A stretch of 43,710 bases of DNA from a virus: positions 1-43,710 of the IMG/VR virus record IMGVR_UViG_3300044712_000403. One strand, 5' to 3'. This document shows positions 9,456 through 17,741 of the stretch, in pieces. Position numbers and translations under genes: made by a program. A model generated the notes under the pieces. The model saw only the letters and a program-made list of their open reading frames with translations, had not been told where the DNA came from and made no database searches. Numbering within the stretch: the stretch's first letter is position 1; each line of letters starts with the position of its first letter.

Positions 9456-9480
9456 TGGGCATTTCTGCCTAATCGCTCTC

Positions 9481-10464
9481 TCAATTATCTGTTATACCTG
9501 CAAGTTTAAGCATATCTGGGTCGGTTGGGGCGACATCAGAATCAAAATCGTTATTTATCTGTTGCGCATTAGTTTTACTAACTTTAATCTCCGCCGCGGG
9601 ATGATTAATTTTAGGATTGCTAACCGCTGTGTTGCGCTTAATGGTTTCAAAGAAAATAGTTTTGCACTTTTCCTTGTCGGTAACATTCTTGAGTTTGGTT
9701 TCTAGGGTTGCCTTAACTTGAGTTGGTGCCTTTTCCATCAATTTAGCTTTGAACGTTTCAACGCTTGCCCTATCAAGTCTATCTTTTGCCTCTTTTAGCA
9801 ACCCTTTAAGTTTCTTGTTTTCAACAGATGCGGATTCAAGGATTTGACTTTGTTTTGCACTCTGTTCTTTAACAAGAAGTAGGCTTTTTTCTAATATATT
9901 TACCTTATTTTCTATTTTTTCTCTATCTTCTGCCATATATGGACCGACCAAAGCACCTATTTCTTTTAGAAGGTCGGTTTCAATAGGTTTAAACTTTGCC
10001 TCAAATAAGCGTTGGGCACGGCTAAAAGCGGTGGGTATAATCTCTTTAAGGTGTTTCTCCACACTAGCCGACAACTTGTTCTTAAGCTCTATTTCCGCAA
10101 GTTTAATGCGGTTTTCCAGTATAGGTAGTCTTTCTAGCAATTTGGTGTGTTTCTCTTTAAGGGCTATGTAGTTCTTTTTGAGAGGGTTAATCTGCTTCTT
10201 AAGTTCAATGTTTTCAAGCTTTAGGCTTTCTACTTCCCTTTTCAACTTTTCTACGAGAGTGGTTTTAGCTTGATTTTCCCTAGCCATACTCTCTTTTAAC
10301 TCAATCAAAGCCTTTGTTTCTTTATCTTTGGAAGTTAGCTTGCTAGACAATTCCACATTGTCATTTTCCAGATTAGTAGCCTGTTCCTTAAGAACGGACA
10401 TTTCTTTCTTAACAGGTTCTATTTCCTCTTTTATAATCTCTACTAACTCTTTGTTTTCGGGCAT
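9481..10464 (-). CDS. Prohead core scaffold protein (gp22-like)
   Basis: 327 residues, almost entirely charged coiled coil from residue 1 to about 240 with heptad-like Leu/Ile spacing, followed by a Lys/Asn/Asp tail ending DPDMLKLAGITDN. Its place directly before the capsid gene and after the protease is the T4 order 21-22-23, and gp22 is also a charged helical scaffold. It contains possible (L/I)-x-E sites such as LLKE and HLKE, expected because scaffold is destroyed by the protease during maturation. The start has a good ribosome site (GGAGG, 9 bases before ATG) and an AGAATATAAA motif 64 bases upstream. The assignment rests on position and architecture more than on sequence identity. Confidence 0.75.
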   Translation of the reverse strand: MPENKELVEIIKEEIEPVKKEMSVLKEQATNLENDNVELSSKLTSKDKETKALIELKESMARENQAKTTLVEKLKREVESLKLENIELKKQINPLKKNYIALKEKHTKLLERLPILENRIKLAEIELKNKLSASVEKHLKEIIPTAFSRAQRLFEAKFKPIETDLLKEIGALVGPYMAEDREKIENKVNILEKSLLLVKEQSAKQSQILESASVENKKLKGLLKEAKDRLDRASVETFKAKLMEKAPTQVKATLETKLKNVTDKEKCKTIFFETIKRNTAVSNPKINHPAAEIKVSKTNAQQINNDFDSDVAPTDPDMLKLAGITDN

Positions 10465-10527
10465 CTTACTGCCTCCATAAAATCTTTTCTAATGGTAATG
10501 GCCTATAATAAGCCGAATACGCTTTCT

Positions 10528-10537
10528 TTTATATTCT
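10528..10537 (-). promoter_or_regulatory. Putative late promoter of scaffold and capsid
   Basis: AGAATATAAA on the minus strand in context GTAGAATATAAAAG, 64 bases before the scaffold ATG in a 161-base intergenic gap. There is no clear -35 box. It would drive scaffold and capsid together up to the terminator after the capsid gene. Confidence 0.5.
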
Positions 10538-10603
10538 ACTATCAAATCTAATCGTATTAAAATTAGCCATATTATTTAAGATAAAATCACTCACTATAAA
10601 ACA

Positions 10604-10616
10604 CAATAATTGTGAA
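10604..10616. repeat. Small palindrome in the gap before the scaffold gene
   Basis: CACAATAATTGTG reads CACAATTATTGTG on the minus strand: five-base arms around a three-base centre, followed on the minus strand by TTTTAT. It lies just after the stop of the 196-residue gene. It could be a weak terminator or a protein-binding site; nothing more can be said. Confidence 0.25.
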
Positions 10617-10625
10617 TTTCATAGG

Positions 10626-11216
10626 CTAATCTTTTAATTTCCGTGCTAAACCTTCTTCTCTTAACCAGGACAATTCTGCTGGTGTTATGTAATCAAGTAG
10701 AGAATAACTGTTTCCTAAATCAACTTTACTCTCTATTTCAAGCCTCATTTCAGCAAAACATTCCATAGCTTTATCAACATCTTTCTCTGCAATAGCTTCT
10801 TTTAACCTTTTCACAAACACAGGCACATGAATAGTTTGCTTGTTTTCTTTATGTAATTGTTCTGGCATATATTCAACATCATCTATACTAAATGTTCCTT
10901 CTTCATCATCTTCTCCTTGTTGACCCCACTCAAAAAGTTCAGTAAGGTTTTCAATTATAACATCTAATGAACTAGAGATAAATTCTTGTAATTTATTCCA
11001 ATCTTCATTAATATCTTCATACCTATCTTCTGGTAAATCAGGGTCAGACAAATCATTGTTCATAGTAGCTAATAGTTCTAAATCTTTTAATAGGTCTTTT
11101 GTATGTTTTATAGATTCAAGTATTAAGCCTTGTTCCCTAGCTTTAATTTCTTTCCATTCACGCATACATTCTTCTTCACTCATATCTGTTGGGCATTTGT
11201 AAAGGTCATCAGACAT
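10626..11216 (-). CDS. Hypothetical acidic helical protein sharing a module with the 1196-aa protein
   Basis: 196 residues, acidic and helical, with two parts. Residues 1-110 are a charged helical region with an acidic stretch (QQGEDDEEG). The C-terminal part (about 125-196) resembles residues 305-372 of the 1196-residue protein: F..++..+......D..KA......L, then an E..WL.E..L ending. It has a strong ribosome site (AAGGAG) and follows the 1040-residue gene by nine bases, just before the scaffold unit. Function is unknown. The shared module suggests it works in the same structure, probably the prohead interior. Confidence 0.6.
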   Translation of the reverse strand: MSDDLYKCPTDMSEEECMREWKEIKAREQGLILESIKHTKDLLKDLELLATMNNDLSDPDLPEDRYEDINEDWNKLQEFISSSLDVIIENLTELFEWGQQGEDDEEGTFSIDDVEYMPEQLHKENKQTIHVPVFVKRLKEAIAEKDVDKAMECFAEMRLEIESKVDLGNSYSLLDYITPAELSWLREEGLARKLKD

Positions 11217-11225
11217 ATTATCTCC

Positions 11226-14200
11226 TTAATTCGGCTTTATATCGTCTAATCCTTGGTTACGAGTTTCATTTTGATACTCACCTACAATGGCTTTCTTTTC
11301 TTCCATCTCTTCTTTGTTAGCTAGATTAGTTACCTCAAAGCTATAATCCAACTCCCAATCTATTGAGCCCATACCAGCACCACTATCAAAAGAAATACCT
11401 AGTTCAGTTAGTTCCCACTCTGCTTGAAACACATCGTCAAATTGCTGTTTGCTGGTAGGATAGAAAGAAACATGAACCCATTTTTCTGGTGAAAGCTGTG
11501 GCTGTTCCGGTGGTTCTGAAATCTCTTCAATTTTAGCTGGTTCTATATCACTCTGAATACCAGCTTTAGCTAACGCCTTAATAACAGAAAGAGTATGTTT
11601 ATAAGCCAATTCTACATCTTGTTCATTCAGTATTGACTTTATTTCAAGGGCTTCTTTTAGCTGATGTCTCATTGGGTATTCGCCTCTTAAATTAGTCAAC
11701 TTGTCCTCCAAAGTTACTATCATAGCTTTGTACGCTTTCTCTGTACCATAAAATTTAGCTAGAATTTGCATAGCTAATTTCTTTAGGTAGCCCATATTTG
11801 GTTTTGTTGTTTCAATAACATAATCCAAAAATTCTCCAAGAGTTTCTGGTGTATATTCTGTTTTCAATACCCTTAAAGTTTCTTCTAAAATCTCTATTTG
11901 TTTGCTAGGTGGATATGATTGGAATTCACTATAATTAACCCATTTACCAAAATCTTTTGTTACATCACGCATAGCATAAATAGCCATAGGGATTAGAACG
12001 GCATACATAGCCAAACCAGCTTCAGGAGTTAAACCTTCATTTAATTGCTGTGATTCTTCAGTTAAATTACGCTTTTTGCGTTTTTGGTGGTAATAATCTC
12101 TAACATTTATAGCTTCTAATGCCACATTTATATGTTCAAGCAATTGTAACTTTAGCTTTCCATTATCTAAATATTGTGTAAGTTCTTTTTCATATTTACG
12201 AAGTGGCGGAGCTACAGAAATTAAATGTTGTATATAGGCTGATATATCATCGAGAGTCTCTATTTTATTTTTAACATCTAATACAAGTTCTTTTTGCTCT
12301 TCTGGCGGTAAAGAAAGATAGGCAGAATGTAATTTAACAAAGGTATCACTAGCTAATGTTTCTGGTAGGCATTTAAGCCACCAAAATAATAGTATTATAT
12401 AATCTTGTTTGCTTAAAACATCCCAAGTATATTGACTGTGAGTTTTAGCTTCCTCAAAAGGTAATCTACGGCCACCCATAGCTTTTTCTCTTTCCAATTG
12501 TCTTTTTTCATATTCAGCTTCAACATATTCTTTTCTACTCTTTTCGGCGGCGGCCTTTGAAAGAGCCATTAACCTTTGATAATCTCTTTCAATCTTTTCT
12601 TCTTGTATGTTTCCTATTTCAAAACCCTGCTTTATGTATTGCTTTTCAAGTGAGTATAGAACAGCATCTTCAGTTGGGTCTGGGTATCTAATAAGGGCTT
12701 CAGCTTCAACTTCAGCCAAATCAAAATCCTTATCAGAAGGAAGGGCAAAAGGAACTACTTTTGTTGTTTTTTGCATTCTATTAATATAGGCATCCCTAGC
12801 TGCGTTTGTTGCCCTCCAAGCCTTAATCATAGCTGTTGTATAGTCATTATCCATTAAATCATCTTCTTTGTTTCCAAATTCGCCACGTCTTTCTAATCTT
12901 CTATTAACCATATCTCTTATTGTAGCTTCATCTGGGTCGGGGTATTTAGCAATAGCTTCTTCTTCAATTTCAGAATAAGTCCTAGCTTCATTTAATTGCT
13001 GTGATTCTCTTAAATCACATTCTTCCAGTTTCTTGTCTTTCCTTCTATAATTAGCAATAATCTTTTTTCTAGAAACAACTTTAGTCTTAATGGTTTTACC
13101 GTCAGCATCATCAATACTTAATTGCACATCACCATTAGGGGTAATTGAATCCACGAAAGCATCAAAAGTTTTTCCACTATCTGAATAATAAATAATAGGG
13201 TCTCCTTCGCAAATAGGGTGACCATTCTTATCTACTGTGTGTCCGCTTCTCATACTATTTGATTCTTTTAAGTGTTCTTTGTCAATAGTAAGGTCTTTAA
13301 CATTACCAACAACTAACAATTCTTCTGGTAGGAATAGGAAAGTGTTTGAAAATGCTGGACAAAATACAACAACTTCATCATCAGTAAGTTCTTTTACTTC
13401 GCCTTCTTCACCATCAAAAGAATCAATAGCAACAGACGCACCAATAAAAATGGGCTTTCCTTCCATATCTTTTAAATGCGATTCTGTTTTAGAATATACC
13501 TTTTGTTGAAATTTATATGGTGGGGTTGCTTTTGCTTCTGTTATAGGCATTAAAGTCATAATACTGTTGTAGCTTTCTAATGTTACAGGTTCGCCTTTTG
13601 TGTCTAATATAGAAACAATATTGTTATCATTTTTCAATACAAAAAATACATCGTCAACATTATAATCTACTATTTTAGCATAAACCCAAGCCGTATAACC
13701 AGTCTTTTGCCAGTCTTCCCAAGTTTTAGAATCTATATTCCAAACATTTGTAAGCTTATTTTCATCAACAAATTTCTTAAACTCCTCATAAGAAGGAAAA
13801 CTTCTGCCAGATATTCTATTGGCAGCTTTACTAGAATCAAATACTTGTTCGTTTAAGCTCTGTCTGTTCATAGTCTTTGTCCTTCTACTTTCAAAAATAT
13901 TGTCTTCGCTTTCCACCCAATCAACCATCATATTTTCTTCCCACAATTTCTTTGCTACTTGGAAATACTCTTTTCTAGCAGAGGTTAAAGGGTGGTGGTA
14001 ATTATCTACTGTCACATATTGTAAAGGGTTTCCGTATTTCTGTTTTAAATTGATTAGTATTACTTCTACATCATACAAATCGTGTTTATTTTGAACAAAC
14101 AAAAACATTACCCAAGGCTTCTTATAATGATAGAAATGGTTTTCTTTCTTATCTGGAGTTGCTGTACACCATATATGAGGAGTTAATTCGCAATATTCAA

Positions 14201-14348
14201 GAAAGCGTATCTCGTTTTGACTGTAATAAATAGACGCTTCCATATCCTCAAGATTTACAAAATAATAATTCTCTGTTTCTGCAACAAGTTTAGAATCAGG
14301 AAATTGTCTTAAACCTTCATCTATGAACTGTTTAGGCGTTAGTCTCAT
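11226..14348 (-). CDS. 1040-aa multi-domain protein, probable capsid-interior polyprotein
   Basis: The N-terminus MRLTPKQFIDE|G resembles the T4 capsid-targeting peptide MKTYQEFIAE|A, which the prohead protease removes. Further (L/I)-x-E sites followed by A, G, S or Q separate modules: after E167, E271, E362, E454, E771, E899 and E909. Two are full ESQQLNE linkers (448-454 and 765-771). Modules include SH3-like small barrels (about 294-350 and 372-432), a tandem duplication around EEEAIAKYPDPDE (about 459-522) and EAEALIRYPDPTE (548-612), a helical region (634-758) and a domain with a hydrophobic stretch (772-895) shared with the 1196-residue protein. The ATG overlaps the upstream gene by 17 bases and has AAGGA 9 bases before it. 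Processing is inferred; exact functions are unknown. Confidence 0.7.
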   Translation of the reverse strand: MRLTPKQFIDEGLRQFPDSKLVAETENYYFVNLEDMEASIYYSQNEIRFLEYCELTPHIWCTATPDKKENHFYHYKKPWVMFLFVQNKHDLYDVEVILINLKQKYGNPLQYVTVDNYHHPLTSARKEYFQVAKKLWEENMMVDWVESEDNIFESRRTKTMNRQSLNEQVFDSSKAANRISGRSFPSYEEFKKFVDENKLTNVWNIDSKTWEDWQKTGYTAWVYAKIVDYNVDDVFFVLKNDNNIVSILDTKGEPVTLESYNSIMTLMPITEAKATPPYKFQQKVYSKTESHLKDMEGKPIFIGASVAIDSFDGEEGEVKELTDDEVVVFCPAFSNTFLFLPEELLVVGNVKDLTIDKEHLKESNSMRSGHTVDKNGHPICEGDPIIYYSDSGKTFDAFVDSITPNGDVQLSIDDADGKTIKTKVVSRKKIIANYRRKDKKLEECDLRESQQLNEARTYSEIEEEAIAKYPDPDEATIRDMVNRRLERRGEFGNKEDDLMDNDYTTAMIKAWRATNAARDAYINRMQKTTKVVPFALPSDKDFDLAEVEAEALIRYPDPTEDAVLYSLEKQYIKQGFEIGNIQEEKIERDYQRLMALSKAAAEKSRKEYVEAEYEKRQLEREKAMGGRRLPFEEAKTHSQYTWDVLSKQDYIILLFWWLKCLPETLASDTFVKLHSAYLSLPPEEQKELVLDVKNKIETLDDISAYIQHLISVAPPLRKYEKELTQYLDNGKLKLQLLEHINVALEAINVRDYYHQKRKKRNLTEESQQLNEGLTPEAGLAMYAVLIPMAIYAMRDVTKDFGKWVNYSEFQSYPPSKQIEILEETLRVLKTEYTPETLGEFLDYVIETTKPNMGYLKKLAMQILAKFYGTEKAYKAMIVTLEDKLTNLRGEYPMRHQLKEALEIKSILNEQDVELAYKHTLSVIKALAKAGIQSDIEPAKIEEISEPPEQPQLSPEKWVHVSFYPTSKQQFDDVFQAEWELTELGISFDSGAGMGSIDWELDYSFEVTNLANKEEMEEKKAIVGEYQNETRNQGLDDIKPN
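12031..12056 (-). repeat. ESQQLNE linker repeat, copy in the 1040-aa gene (second)
   Basis: Minus strand encodes ESQQLNE|GL; core GAATCACAGCAATTAAATGA. With its flanks it matches the copy at 33829-33854 over about 28 bases, because the module that follows (GLTPEAG...) is also shared. Confidence 0.8.
12987..13007 (-). repeat. ESQQLNE linker repeat, copy in the 1040-aa gene (first)
   Basis: Minus strand encodes ESQQLNE|AR with the same core GAATCACAGCAATTAAATGA. It joins an SH3-like module to the duplicated YPDP module. Confidence 0.8.
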
Positions 14349-14793
14349 TGTCCATCTTCCTTATACCAGCGTTTATGGTTTCGTAAGTACCTTTATGTTT
14401 TCCTTCTAAATCCTGGGACATAATCATTCTACATTTCCAAATAACCGCACTATCAAACGCATCTGACTTTATGAACTCAACATCTTCTTGTCCATTTATC
14501 TTTTCCTTCTTTACCCAATCACCAAGCAATCCATTGTAGGTGTATCCTACCATTCTTTCAACATTAGTGTGTCCAGCAATTATTAGCCAAAGACATCTAG
14601 CAAGGACTTTACCAAACAAATGGTCCCAAAAACTTACGGTAAATAATTGGTATATCACTTGCTTTAAAAGAAAAGAATAAACATTTTTCTGTTCCTCTCG
14701 TTCTTTTAATAGAAGAACAGTAGCAATCTTTCCAGTTGCAAAAGTATAAAAAGATTGTGCTAATTCCCTTTCTCTTTTAAGGTCTACAGCCAT
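14332..14793 (-). CDS. Hypothetical helical protein, paralogue of a domain in the 513-aa protein
   Basis: 153 residues, helical. Residues about 45-125 align with residues 130-208 of the 513-residue protein encoded just upstream: IIAGHTNVERMVGYTYNGLL against IIAGDTKTEEEIGLTYSMLY, then W.......N.........SD.FD. The ATG overlaps the stop of that gene (TAATG), with AAGGA 7 bases before it. The gene looks like a stand-alone copy of a domain also found within a longer protein. It lies among prohead genes between protease and scaffold, so a head role is likely. No known family is recognised. Confidence 0.6.
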   Translation of the reverse strand: MAVDLKRERELAQSFYTFATGKIATVLLLKEREEQKNVYSFLLKQVIYQLFTVSFWDHLFGKVLARCLWLIIAGHTNVERMVGYTYNGLLGDWVKKEKINGQEDVEFIKSDAFDSAVIWKCRMIMSQDLEGKHKGTYETINAGIRKMDNETNA

Positions 14794-16334
14794 TATTTAT
14801 CCTTTTTAAAGTGGTTAATAAAAGACTCTCTTGCTTCGTTTATAGAATCCTTTTGTATCTTAACTGGTTTGTTCTTATCACTAGTTATAATAGGACGCTT
14901 TTGTGATGGTCTATTGGTTTCTTTGATTTCTTCTTCTTTCTTATCATTTAATTTACTCTTATCAAATGTCTTTTTACATTTTGAGCAATAGAACCCAGGC
15001 TTTCCACCAGTCTTAAAACTCCACTTAACTTCACTATTACATTTAGGACAATACTTTGGGGAAGCTTTCTTGTCTTCCTTCTTAAACGGTTTCTTTTTCT
15101 TTTTGGCTTCATCTATTTCTACTGGTACAAGTTTCTTTGTAACTCTTAAAGCCTCTCTAACAGGTTCTTTAAGTTCTTCTGTTTCACTTTCTGGTATCTC
15201 TTCGTCTTCTTTGGGTGCTGGAGGTGCTTGCTGGTCTATAGGGTCTACATCAACAATAGTAACTTCTATTGAAACTTCATCAAGGTCAAAAGCATCGTCT
15301 CCGTCGTCTATCGTAGCATCCCAATTTGTTACATCTTCTAAATAATCCTTCACTTTTGCTTTGGCTTCTTCTTCATCATCAGCAGTTACAAGAACTTTAA
15401 CCATAGTTGTATCATCGCAATTTATGATAGGGGGTCTATCATAACCTATATTTTCACCACCCTCAATATGCAGTTCTTTGTGTTCTGGTGCTAATTCAAT
15501 GTCCTCCATTTCATAAGCCAAGAAATCAGAACTTGCCGTTACATACAAATCTTCTTTAGCTATTGAGGTAGTCCATTGCATACTTATATTAGCCATAACC
15601 GCATATTTGTTCATTCCATACTCTCCTTTATTTGCTGTTGGTGCTTTGGTTTCTTTAACAACTAAAGTTTTGCTAATAGTTTTGACAAAATCTCTATCTG
15701 CTTTTTCTTGTTGCAAAGCTTTTTTACTATAAGCTAAAACCTCTTTATCAAAGTCTTCTGATTGTAATACCTCTTGTGAAAGTTTATTAATTCTATTATG
15801 AAAAATCCAACTTCTATACAACATAGAATATGTTAATCCTATTTCTTCTTCTGTTTTGGTATCACCAGCTATAATATTATTAACTGTGGCAACAATTAAC
15901 TTATTAAGCCAATTTTCCATTACTTTAGGGACTAATAACCCCCCTAATAAATTTCTAGCTAAAAGAATAAGAGAATTTAATGCTTTTTCCCCCTCTTTTT
16001 CTATTACTTTATCCCCAACTCTTCCTTTCATAAAATTGTAAAAATCTCTAGCAAACACAGAAAAGAAAGAGATAAAAGCTTCTTTTGTGTAGGTAAGATT
16101 ATTAAGATTATACAATCTTTCTTTTTTCTGTTCTTCATAATTTATATGGCGTTCTGGTATATGAGACCAATGATTTCCTTCATTGTCTAACAATGTATAA
16201 TCTGGGTGTTTTAATTGTACTTCTTTCCCTTCATAAGTTTTTGTTGTATAAGTTACATCTATAACAACCATTTGTACATCATTTAGAGTAACCACATCTC
16301 CAATTGAAAATTTGGCTGTTTTGGGTGTGTCCAT
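14793..16334 (-). CDS. 513-aa modular prohead-region protein with zinc ribbon
   Basis: Visible parts: an SH3-like N-terminus (residues 8-65, FSIGDVVTLND); a helical domain (84-210) shared with the 153-residue protein; an alpha/beta domain (243-364) resembling the stand-alone 136-residue protein (V.ADDEEEAKAKVKDYL against VEATDEKEAIKKAKTAL); an acidic linker (370-395); a Lys-rich stretch; and a zinc ribbon with CPKC (429/432) and CSKC (450/453). Possible protease sites are EIDE|A (after E409) and SINE|A (after E500). It starts at an ATG overlapping the protease stop, with AAGGA upstream. Its position beside the protease and these sites suggest an internal head protein. Function is unknown. Confidence 0.62.
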   Translation of the reverse strand: MDTPKTAKFSIGDVVTLNDVQMVVIDVTYTTKTYEGKEVQLKHPDYTLLDNEGNHWSHIPERHINYEEQKKERLYNLNNLTYTKEAFISFFSVFARDFYNFMKGRVGDKVIEKEGEKALNSLILLARNLLGGLLVPKVMENWLNKLIVATVNNIIAGDTKTEEEIGLTYSMLYRSWIFHNRINKLSQEVLQSEDFDKEVLAYSKKALQQEKADRDFVKTISKTLVVKETKAPTANKGEYGMNKYAVMANISMQWTTSIAKEDLYVTASSDFLAYEMEDIELAPEHKELHIEGGENIGYDRPPIINCDDTTMVKVLVTADDEEEAKAKVKDYLEDVTNWDATIDDGDDAFDLDEVSIEVTIVDVDPIDQQAPPAPKEDEEIPESETEELKEPVREALRVTKKLVPVEIDEAKKKKKPFKKEDKKASPKYCPKCNSEVKWSFKTGGKPGFYCSKCKKTFDKSKLNDKKEEEIKETNRPSQKRPIITSDKNKPVKIQKDSINEARESFINHFKKDK

Positions 16335-17023
16335 TAAAAATTCCTTAATTCTTTTCTAATTATAGACCTAACATACTCTGGGTCATATTTATCTTCTTTG
16401 ATAACTGCTGTGACTGGTTCAACCATATCTTTCTTTTCAATTTCAGTAATAAGTTTCTTTCTTAACGCTTCTGTAATTACCTTCCACTCATGTAATACCT
16501 TTGAAGTAGAAAGTTCTGATTCTGAAACAGAAGGCCCAACAACCATATCCCAGGTAACGATTTCCAAGTCATCGCCAACCTTTAAGAAACCATTACCCAA
16601 TTCAGTTAAAGTTCCTAATGCTCTGCTAGAAACACCAACCTTTACCTTTTTGTTGATAAACTCCTGTGCTATAATACCTTTAGGAGTATTGAGAACTTCC
16701 AATGTTCCATACATATAAGTGTCTTTCATATTCAAATCAACAATAACATGGGAGGCATTAGACATATGTAGCAAAGTTCCTTCTTCCGGGTCTGAAGTCA
16801 TAGGGTGGTCCAATTCTCCAATCAAAGCCCTATTTTTACATACAGGCAAAAGTCTTTCTGTTTCCCTCTGTAAAGATTCAAGCATATAAATTCTCTTATT
16901 ACCATTAGGTTCATTTGCTTTTTGAAATACCCCATTCAAGAGCATTACACCATCTTTCTTGGTTGATTGCTCAAGAACTAATACTTCATACAAAAGTGAA
17001 CGTTTAGACTGTTCTATTGACAT
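16334..17023 (-). CDS. Prohead maturation protease (T4 gp21-like, S80 family)
   Basis: 229 residues with family hallmarks in order: NGVFQKAN..NGNKRIY (30-46), ALIGELDHP with the catalytic His (H73), GTLEVLNTPKG (106-115), KVGVSSRALG with the catalytic Ser (S132 or S133), and a late D.V..PS motif (WDMVVGPSV, 158-166). In T4-like phages this enzyme degrades the scaffold and trims capsid and internal proteins after (L/I)-x-E. Its own N-terminus has LYE and VLE, possible autoprocessing sites. A good AAGGAG precedes the ATG. The gene is flanked by small head-region genes, and many nearby proteins contain matching sites. Confidence 0.92.
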   Translation of the reverse strand: MSIEQSKRSLLYEVLVLEQSTKKDGVMLLNGVFQKANEPNGNKRIYMLESLQRETERLLPVCKNRALIGELDHPMTSDPEEGTLLHMSNASHVIVDLNMKDTYMYGTLEVLNTPKGIIAQEFINKKVKVGVSSRALGTLTELGNGFLKVGDDLEIVTWDMVVGPSVSESELSTSKVLHEWKVITEALRKKLITEIEKKDMVEPVTAVIKEDKYDPEYVRSIIRKELRNF

Positions 17024-17032
17024 AGTTGCTCC

Positions 17033-17329
17033 TTATATGTTCCTTAATTCTCTTAACACTCCACGCTCATAAACTAGGTCAATAATATCACTTAAATCCA
17101 CTTGGGCAGTAAGTTCTGTAAGAGCCTCGTTGATATAATCTGAATCTTTCCTTATTTTAGAACACAATAAAGCACAAAAAGTTTCTACAAGTTCCTTTTT
17201 GTATCCATCTTGGGCTATTTCAAATAATATTTTTTCTATCTTTTCCTTTTTTATATGTAAAGGTAAGGTAGAATTCTTAATAGTTTCTGCTTCTGTTAAT
17301 AGTTCTGATATTACTTTTGTTCTTGACAT
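17033..17329 (-). CDS. Small helical prohead-region protein
   Basis: 98 residues, predicted helical throughout, with a strong ribosome site (AAAGGAAAGG). It sits directly upstream of the protease, where T4 has the small head genes 67 and 68. Sequence similarity to those proteins is not evident by eye, so the comparison is positional only. No motif is recognised. Confidence 0.55.
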   Translation of the reverse strand: MSRTKVISELLTEAETIKNSTLPLHIKKEKIEKILFEIAQDGYKKELVETFCALLCSKIRKDSDYINEALTELTAQVDLSDIIDLVYERGVLRELRNI

Positions 17330-17330
17330 T

Positions 17331-17741
17331 TTATTTCCTTTCCTTTACGTAGTTTAAGGAAAATTCTACATTATTTAAACTAGCATGTATATTTTTATTT
17401 TCATCACCAAAAGATGCATACCAACATTTGGCCATATTAAGTGCCGTTTTAGCTTTTTTTATTGCTTCTTTTTCATCTGTAGCTTCAACTATAATACCTG
17501 TTGTACCCTCTAAAACATTATCCCCCAATTTTCCAAACGCCTTAAATGTGGTTTTTAATGGGAAATAATTATCCAATGAAGACGCATTAGAATAGTAGTC
17601 TTCTGGTTTAAATTCTAGTTTCAAATTAAACTCTGGATTCCTATAATAAACAACCAATAATATCCTAACTTGAAACTCAACATCAAATGTTTTCATTACC
17701 TTTAAATCTGGTTTTTCTTTAGAACCAAATAAATTAAACAT
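17331..17741 (-). CDS. Hypothetical 136-aa protein, stand-alone copy of a 513-aa protein domain
   Basis: An alpha/beta protein. The stretch IIVEATDEKEAIKKAKTAL followed by W.A and a ..VE.S.NYV ending resembles residues 311-364 of the 513-residue protein. The start overlaps the last eight bases of the 912-residue gene, so it is co-translated. It lies between that gene and the protease operon. Function is unknown. The shared domain suggests both proteins bind the same partner in the prohead. Confidence 0.55.
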   Translation of the reverse strand: MFNLFGSKEKPDLKVMKTFDVEFQVRILLVVYYRNPEFNLKLEFKPEDYYSNASSLDNYFPLKTTFKAFGKLGDNVLEGTTGIIVEATDEKEAIKKAKTALNMAKCWYASFGDENKNIHASLNNVEFSLNYVKERK

